Part shown: piece after piece, positions 58,479-64,000 of the stretch
Layout: the number at the start of each line of letters is the position of its first letter
How positions within the stretch are numbered: the stretch's first letter is position 1
DNA from: Bilabrum cf. latius
Lineage: Eukaryota; Bigyra: Bicosoecida; Bigyra; Bicosoecida
Direction: 5' to 3'
Assembly: GCA_965178125.1 (NCBI GenBank)
Contig: OZ237740.1
Span: 1,364,001-1,428,000, forward strand
Length of the DNA stretch: 64,000 nucleotides
Translations under genes and position numbers: made by a program
Notes under the pieces: generated by a model
The model's input: only the letters and a program-made list of their open reading frames with translations
Database searches by the model: none
Told to the model about the DNA's origin: nothing

Positions 58479-58770
58479 GATTGCCGCAAAATGTGGCGCA
58501 GTTGCACCACGTTGCCGACCAAGATGCGATTCATCGCATGAATGTGCGTAAGCTTGCTTCTCCGCTACTGCTGGCCATATTTCTGCGCTTGAGTGTCAGC
58601 CCAAGACTTTGAACCGCGACCCATACATTTGTAAGTGCTATTTGAATGCTAAAAGCTCTCTGTCGCCTGTAGTGGATCGCCAAATGTTCGTGAACCGGGA
58701 AGACAACGCGATTTGAAACTCGCCGTCTCCCCCAAACCACGCTTCGTCTTCGCAGAAATCTAAGACAGAA
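58479..58770. promoter_or_regulatory. shared purC/purF divergent promoter
   Basis: These 292 bp separate divergent ATGs of two purine enzymes (steps 7 and 1), which would allow coordinated control. No TATA box, dyad or known purine-response motif was recognised by eye. Confidence 0.55.
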
Positions 58771-60605
58771 ATGCAAGCGCCGTCAAACGGATCTAGTGCT
58801 GTGGCTGCGTTGCCATTAAGCTCAGACCGCGACTCAGCGGGCGCCCTGGCCCTTGCACGCGATCATGCCGACAAGCCGGAGCATGAGTGCGGCGTGTTTG
58901 CCGTCTACGGCTCGCCTAACGCCGCCCGAACTATTTTCTTTGCATTGTTCGCGCTATAGCATCGCGGACAGGAGAGCGCGGGGATCGCTACGTCTCATCA
59001 CCATACGTTTCACGTGAAGCGAGGCATGGGGCTTGTTTCGCAGATTTTCTCCGAGACTAGCATGTCTGCACTCACGGGAAGGATGGGAATTGGCCACACG
59101 CGCTACTCGACCGCCGGCTCGTCGAGCATCGGCAACGCACAGCCATTTTTGCTCGAGACGGACCTCGGCCAGATTGCTGTGGCCCACAACGGGCAGCTCA
59201 CTCGAGTCAAGTCCCTGCGGAGGCAGCTCATGCGGAGGGGCACGGGGCTATACACCTCGACGGACAGCGAGGTCATCGCCCAGCTGCTCGCGCGGCCAGT
59301 AGGGGCCAGCAAGCTGGCGCTGGGCTCCATCGCGATGGAGACGGAGGACGAGGACGAGGACGAGGACGAGGGGGCTCACGCGGGAGCAGGTGCCAAAGGG
59401 GCAGGGGCAGAGGCAGGGCCCCCGAGCAAGAAGAAGGCAAGGACCGACGAGTCCGCAGCTTGGCCCGATGACCCCGGGGCGGGCCCCCTCTCCCACGCGG
59501 AGGGCCACAAGCAGGCGCAGGAGCTGGGCGACCGGATCGCGGCCCTCATCCAGCGCGCCGAGGGGGCCTACTCGTTCGTGGTCATGTCCAGGACGGCCAT
59601 CTTCGGGGCCAGGGACAGGCTGGGCCTCAGGCCGCTGTGCATTGGGCAGCGGACGAACGAGGACGGCAGCAAGAGCTTCATGTTCGCGAGCGAGTCGTGC
59701 GCCCTTGGCACAGTGGGGGCCCACTTCGTCAGAGAGGTCGTCCCGGGGGAGATCGTGACCATCGACCGCACCGGGGTGTCCTCCAGGTACGGGCTGGGGC
59801 TCGAGCTGCAGGTCAAGGTGCCCCGCGCGCTGTGCGTGTTCGAGTACGTGTACTTCGCTCGGCCCGACTCGCTGATGGAGGGGCAGCTGGTGCACGCGGT
59901 GCGGCAGAGGCTGGGGGCAGCGCTCGCCAAGGAGAGCGCGGTGGCCTCTGCCGACATCGTGTCGGGCGTGCCTGACTCGAGCATCGCGGCGGCGATCGGA
60001 TACAGCATGGAGAGCGGCAAGCCCTACACGGAGGTGTTCTGCAAGAACAGGTACATCGGTCGCACCTTTATCCAGCCGGACGACACCCTCAGGAAGAACG
60101 CCATCCACCTCAAGTTCAACGCGCTGGCGCACAATCTCGAGGGCCGCTCGCTGGTGCTGGTGGACGACAGCCTGGTGCGGGGGAACACCCTCCGCAAGCT
60201 GGTGCCCATGCTGCGCGAGGCGGGCGCCCGGGAGGTGCACATCCGCATCTCCAGCCCCCCGCTGCGGCACCCCTGCTACATGGGCGTGGACATCGGGTCC
60301 TACGAGGAGCTCATCGCGCACCGTGTCAAAGACGTGGATGCCATCCGGAGGCACATTGGGGCGGACTCGCTCGCCTACCTCTCCCTGGACGCCATGCTCG
60401 GGGCGGTTAGGGAGGGCATCAGCGACCAGATCTCGTCGGGGCAGGAGCATCCACCGGGGGAGGCAGGCGCACCGGCCGCTGCTGCCGCTGCACCCGAACG
60501 CACCGAGTCGCCGAGCATGCTGCTGGCCTCCAGTGGGGTGCCCCCCGTGCCCGTGCCCGTGCCCGCCGCAGGCAAGGCGGTGGAGGTGGAGGCCGGGCAC
60601 GGTGC

Positions 60606-60638
<33 letters not shown>

Positions 60639-61101
60639 TTCTGCTGCTGCTGCTGCGTCCTCGGCTGGGGGCGCTCCCGCCGAATCGGGAATGGTGGAGG
60701 CCGTGGGCAGCAAGCGGGGCCGGTCTCGCTCCGGGTCCGTGCACGTGCTACAGGGCGATGCGGTAGCCATCGCGGAGGGGGACCAGAAGGGTGAGCTTGG
60801 CCCGCTCGTGGCGCAGGAGGGGGCGGGCGGAGAGGGCCAGGGCAACGGGGCCGGGCCCAAGATGATGCAGTCGCCGCCCAAGCTGCTGGGGGCGACCACG
60901 GCAGGCGCGGCGCCCGGTTCCGCAGGGAAGTCTCTCCGGCTGGCGGGCCAGTCGTCCTCCCCCGCGCTGCGGCCTAAGAGCGGCATGCTGAGCCCCACGG
61001 CTACTGCGACGGTGCCCCCGCCCCCTGGAGGGTACGGCAAGCTGGATCATTGCTCAGCTTGCTTCACGGGCAAGTATCCACTGCCTGTGGAAGAGTGGTG
61101 A
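58771..61101 (+). CDS. purF: glutamine PRPP amidotransferase (PurF), Fe-S type
   Basis: From ATG 58771 to TGA, 776 residues, with one TAG (58957-58959, codon 63). It makes phosphoribosylamine from PRPP and glutamine, the committed step of purine synthesis. After a ~39-residue propeptide comes the nucleophile Cys40 (HECGVFAVYG). The motif FALFAL-Q-HRGQESAGI has the invariant Gln encoded by TAG. The PRPP loop VLVDDSLVRGNTLRK is at ~463. The four likely cluster cysteines are present (ALCVFEY ~356, HPCYMG ~500, CSACF ~761/764), as in B. subtilis PurF. Two low-complexity insertions make it unusually long: an acidic/Lys-rich block (~188-250) and a ~200-residue Ser/Ala/Pro stretch (~550-753) before CSACFTGKYP. 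Confidence 0.96.
60600..60660 (+). repeat. TCG / CTG trinucleotide tract (poly-Ser, poly-Ala) in purF insertion
   Basis: About a dozen TCG triplets followed by GCT triplets encode a Ser-then-Ala run within the late insertion of PurF. Confidence 0.9.
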
Positions 61102-61450
61102 GGTGGAGAACTGCCAGTGATGGAGGCGGGTGCGGTGCCTAGGCTGGTCGTGGCGGCAGCCGCGAGAGGGAGCGGCAGGAAATGAGCGAACTAGGCCGGC
61201 TTCAGAGTGCCTGCGTCCTGTTATATACATATCAAATGCGTGATCAAATCGGTATGCCCGCCCGGCAAAATCGGTGACCGCCGACTGCACCAAGCCGGAA
61301 GAGCACGTTCGAATTTGCGACAAACGACAAGCCGAAACGTAGCTTCAAAAGTGATACCTTGTGCTACAGTTGCACCTTGTTGTATGCTACGTCTGATTGC
61401 ATAAGGCAAGCCGATCCATTCTTGTATTTGCAACACATTCACGGGCTGCG
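61102..61450. other. spacer, 349 bp
   Basis: This lies between the purF stop and the sideroflexin start (tandem, + strand). It should contain the purF 3' end and the sideroflexin promoter; the segment 61210-61440 is AT-richer. No gene or RNA was recognised. Confidence 0.5.
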
Positions 61451-62542
61451 ATGGCGTCCTGGTGGGACCGATACAAGCAGCGGTTTTGGAGTACGATGGA
61501 TATGTGCGGCCCGCCGTCATGGAGGTATCTTGGAACAACATAGGCATAGTTGCAAGCTGCACGTGATGCTCCGAGCTCAACACGGGCAAAGCAGATGCTC
61601 GCAGCTGTCTGCCACCCTGAAACTGGGGAGGAACTTCCACTGCCGTTCCGCATGAGCGCTCATGTCCCCATGAATACAGTCCTATTGGTAGGAATGCTCT
61701 CTAGCCGCAGCGTTGCTGGCACCGCTCTGTGGCAAGTCGCCAACAGCGGCTTCAACGCGCTGCAATTCTACTACAACCGGTCAAAGACGAATCACGTGTC
61801 AGACGAGCGGCTTGCCGGCAGTTTCCTCTGCGCCACGGCTGCCGCTGTCGCAGTAGGATACTCGCTGCGGTCCTGGGAGCTGTCCCAAGTGGCACTGGCC
61901 CGGGGCTCTCCAAGCCCGCTAGTGCGCGCGGTTGGTCTATTCGTGCCCTTCGTGGCGGCTGCTGCCTCCAAGCCGCTGCAAATCGGTATCATGCGCTCCG
62001 ATGAAGTCACCAAGGGCGTCCGCATCCTGGATGCACCGGCGGCAGGCAGCACTGGCAGCCAATCCGAGACTTCCAAGAAGCGCGACCCGGCGGCACCCAC
62101 CCCTGGGTCCCTCGCCCCCATGGAGGGGGTGGGCCCCTCCAGGGTGTGCGGTGCGGCGGCCATCGGGACCACCATCGCGACCCGGGTGCTCTACCTAGCC
62201 CAGCCCATGGTGCTGCCCCCATTGCTCTTCGCGTGGCTGGACCAGCGGTCGTCGTGGTGGCAGGGGCTGGCTCGAGGAGGCACGGTGGCGAGAGGGCTGC
62301 ACTTCGGGCTGAGAGTTGGCATCATCGGGCTGCAGTCGGCCGTAGCCACGCCCATGTGCGTGGCCCTGTTTGACCCTGTGCAAGCCATGCCCGTGTCCTG
62401 GCTGGAGCAGAGCGTCAGGGAGGACGTCCGGGAGGCGCGCAGGCAGCGAGCGCGCTTCGGGCACGAGGGCAAGGATCTGCCGGAGGAGACAATCCGCCGC
62501 GCCGAGTCTGAGTCTCCGGTGTATTTCTTCCGTGGTATTTGA
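61451..62542 (+). CDS. SFXN: sideroflexin (mitochondrial serine/amino-acid transporter)
   Basis: From ATG 61451 to TGA 62540-62542, 363 residues, with TAGs at 61541-61543 and 61547-61549 read as Gln (segment YLGTT-Q-A-Q-LQAARDAP). The hallmark HPETGEELPLPFRMSAHVPMN corresponds to the conserved HPDTGE...FRMS.xxP block. Several hydrophobic segments follow, including GSFLCATAAAVAVGYSL. SFXN1 imports serine into mitochondria for one-carbon metabolism, which supplies formate for purine ring carbons. The segment between the third and fourth helices (about residues 195-225) is extended and Pro/Ser-rich. Position directly downstream of purF is suggestive but not proof of a link. Confidence 0.85.
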
Positions 62543-62632
62543 GAGCGGAGACGCCCCCTCCTGCCAGTAGTGCGCATTCATGGCTGGTTGCTTGGCGTGC
62601 ATGTGCCACGTGGATAGGCCAGTTGCATGGGT

Positions 62633-63016
62633 TCAATGTCCATCCCCGCTCGCTGCCTCCCCATTGGCAGGCCCTCCAGCCGATGATACTTCCTCCCTTG
62701 TGGATGTATCAGCCCCGTCTTCCGTTACAGACTCCCCAGACCCTCCCTCTGACCCGGCTGCCTCCAATAACTTCTTTCTTCGGGCGGCGTTCCTCCTTGC
62801 AACTAGCTTTCGGGTCCTCTCCTGCTCCGCGGGCGTCATTTTGTCCCAGTTCGAAATTTGAGACATCGTGCCGTCAGAGTTGAGCACGATTGGACCGAGG
62901 TGATCAAACTTCATTTCGTCGGCACTGGGCACCGAGGCTGCCGCACTTCCATCTTCAAGCGCTAGTGTGCCGTCAGCCGAAGTGCCGTCTCCACCAGTGG
63001 GTATTTCACCAGCCAT
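62633..63016 (-). CDS. small conserved hypothetical protein (GP-V/I-N-DGT motif)
   Basis: From ATG 63016 (MAGEIPTGGDGTSADG) to TGA, 127 residues; in-frame sequence continues upstream but lacks support. The core DHLGPIVLNSDGTMSQISNW followed by MTPAEQERTRKLVARRN resembles a short uncharacterised protein conserved in plants and fungi, with an N-terminal proposal that DGT is followed by a helix. The function is unknown. The C-terminal 40 residues are Ser/Glu/Gly-rich. It converges with sideroflexin, with 90 bp between stops. Confidence 0.6.
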   Translation of the reverse strand: MAGEIPTGGDGTSADGTLALEDGSAAASVPSADEMKFDHLGPIVLNSDGTMSQISNWDKMTPAEQERTRKLVARRNAARRKKLLEAAGSEGGSGESVTEDGADTSTREEVSSAGGPANGEAASGDGH

Positions 63017-63180
63017 AGCCTTGCAGAGGTTCAATGACCAAGAATTTGTAAAGATTGGTACAGCTGCCCACGTGAAAGGCAAGGCAGCCGGTTTTAATCT
63101 TCTTCTTGAAAGTTCAACACAGGCAGCCGGTTGCAACTGCCACTGGCACTGGATTGGATCCACCCGGGCCGGTGGACGCA

Positions 63181-64000
63181 TCACTCTAGCAGCTCATCAC
63201 CTGGTTTGGCAAGTGCTCGTGGTACCTTCTCTCGCACACCCGCCTCATGCCCCGCCCGCGCGCGAAGGTACGCCACCTCGTCCGCCCCGAGCGACGACGC
63301 CCCCACGGCGGCGGCCTCCTCTGGCAGCAGCTCGCCGTCGGCCTCCCGCTCCGATGGCCGCATCCAACGGAACACACCGGCCGTGGGCTCGCCCCGTCCG
63401 CCATACAGGGACTGGTACCCCCGCCCTTTCCTCCACGACCCACCACCCCCTCCATGCCCCCCACCTGCCTGCCCCTGCCCCTGCCCTTGCCCCTGCCCCT
63501 GCCCTCCCTCCAGCAGTGCCCTGTCCCTGCGCCTCGCCTCCGCCGCCTCCCTCGCTGCCATTCTACGGGCCCTCTTCACCCCGGCCTCGCCCCGCTTCAC
63601 CCCCGCGGGCACCTGCTTCGTGTCCCGCACCAGGTCGGGCCTCTCCCTCGCACGCACTTCCCTCGCCCTCGCGTCAGCTGCCTCGGCGCGGTCCGAGGCG
63701 CGAGCGAACACCTCCGCCACCACGTTGTTGAACCCGTTCACAACCACGCTGCCGTGCACAGGGCGCGCGTTCAGCCTCCGCGGCTCTCTCGCTGCCCCCA
63801 CCGCGTGATCGTGACCCGTGCCACTCACGAGCGTGCTGCCCCGCCGGACCACCCCTTGCTGGTGGAGGGGACCCAGCGGCCCGTCAGGGTCCGCCACCAC
63901 CCCGCCCAGCGGCAGGCCGCCCCTCCGGATGGAGGCCAGCCCCGCCCCGCCCCCCAAGTGAGCCTCTCGCAGAGCACGCAGGCCCTCGGGCCCCCGGCGC
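63181..64000 (-). CDS. hypothetical protein, Arg/Ala-rich helical, 5' end beyond window
   Basis: The frame is open at the right edge and ends at TGA 63181-63183, giving at least 272 residues. Visible parts are a Gly-rich beginning, the segment VHGSVVVNGFNNVVAEVFAR, a long Arg/Ala/Glu helix (roughly residues 115-165 of the visible part), a (GQ)n tract from a CCCTGC hexamer array near 63470-63505, and the end with ADEVAYLRARAGHEAG. No family was recognised. It is tandem with the small conserved gene, 164 bp apart. Confidence 0.55.
   Translation of the reverse strand, partial: RRGPEGLRALREAHLGGGAGLASIRRGGLPLGGVVADPDGPLGPLHQQGVVRRGSTLVSGTGHDHAVGAAREPRRLNARPVHGSVVVNGFNNVVAEVFARASDRAEAADARAREVRARERPDLVRDTKQVPAGVKRGEAGVKRARRMAAREAAEARRRDRALLEGGQGQGQGQGQGQAGGGHGGGGGSWRKGRGYQSLYGGRGEPTAGVFRWMRPSEREADGELLPEEAAAVGASSLGADEVAYLRARAGHEAGVREKVPRALAKPGDELLE

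Noticed and set aside
58957-58959. UAG read as Leu, Tyr or another amino acid instead of Gln
   Set aside because: Leu-type UAG codes exist, but this PurF position is an invariant Gln, and TAGs alternate with CAG/CAA inside Gln repeats.
43456-61101. bacterial operon acquired by lateral transfer
   Set aside because: Genes are on both strands, separated by unrelated eukaryotic genes, contain spliceosomal introns and in-frame TAGs, and PurL has the single-chain eukaryotic layout.
1553-61549. TAG breaks interpreted as pseudogenes or sequencing errors
   Set aside because: The breaks are always TAG, never TAA or TGA, occur in essential conserved genes, and the reading frame and homology continue unchanged across each one.

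Overview
The window is nuclear DNA from a GC-rich, gene-dense, intron-poor microbial eukaryote. Gene spacers are short, introns are 100-250 bp with GTGAG/GTAAG donors and CAG acceptors, and low-complexity hexanucleotide tracts are frequent inside coding sequence. The SAICAR synthetase, the FGAM synthase and an adenylosuccinate lyase of the bacterial/plant type point towards a plant-like or green-algal protist, but the lineage is not proven here.

The dominant result is that TAG is a sense codon for glutamine. Read with the standard code, nearly every gene breaks into same-frame fragments separated by TAG. Reading TAG as Gln restores about two dozen long genes, and I checked the breaks one by one. 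About 110 in-frame TAGs result. No gene ends in TAG, all but one of the complete genes end in TGA, and TAA occurs once, as an apparent stop. The amino acid is fixed by TAGs at conserved Gln positions: PurF Q-H-R-G-Q-E, the alpha-amylase IYQ-LTDRF motif, a PurL linker-helix position, and TAGs lying inside (GQ)n and (SQGQ)n repeats.

Layout. 1-1347: 3' end of a DNAJC13/RME-8-like gene (+). 1553-4207: secreted glycoside-hydrolase-like protein (+). 4309-10385: LRR protein, Cys-rich tetraspan membrane protein and RGG/Gly-Met-rich protein, all (-). 10481-12280: two small hypothetical genes (+). 12474-16328: RRM/NOL8-like nucleolar protein (-). 16476-17114: small coiled-coil protein (+). 17164-25689: a 2,841-residue disordered/coiled-coil protein (-) with an Ala-Pro array of roughly 80 dipeptides. 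25968-28841: CM1-type centrosomal coiled-coil protein (+). 28943-38499: a giant BK/Slo-type potassium channel (-). 38975-40396: secreted GH13 alpha-amylase (-). 41121-43187: pentameric ligand-gated ion channel (+).

The right third is a de novo purine-synthesis neighbourhood: purL (43456-48130, -), purB (48400-50119, -), mitochondrial ribosomal protein mL59 (50722-51336, -), PCNA (51465-52594, +), a MORN-CBS fusion (52995-56510, -), purC with a PurE-like tail (56700-58478, -), purF (58771-61101, +) and sideroflexin (61451-62542, +). Two further genes on the minus strand complete the window. Four of the ten de novo purine steps (1, 4, 7, 8) lie within 18 kb. purC and purF share a 292-bp divergent promoter. 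Sideroflexin (mitochondrial serine import for one-carbon units) and the CBS protein (a domain that often binds adenine nucleotides) are plausible functional partners, by inference only.
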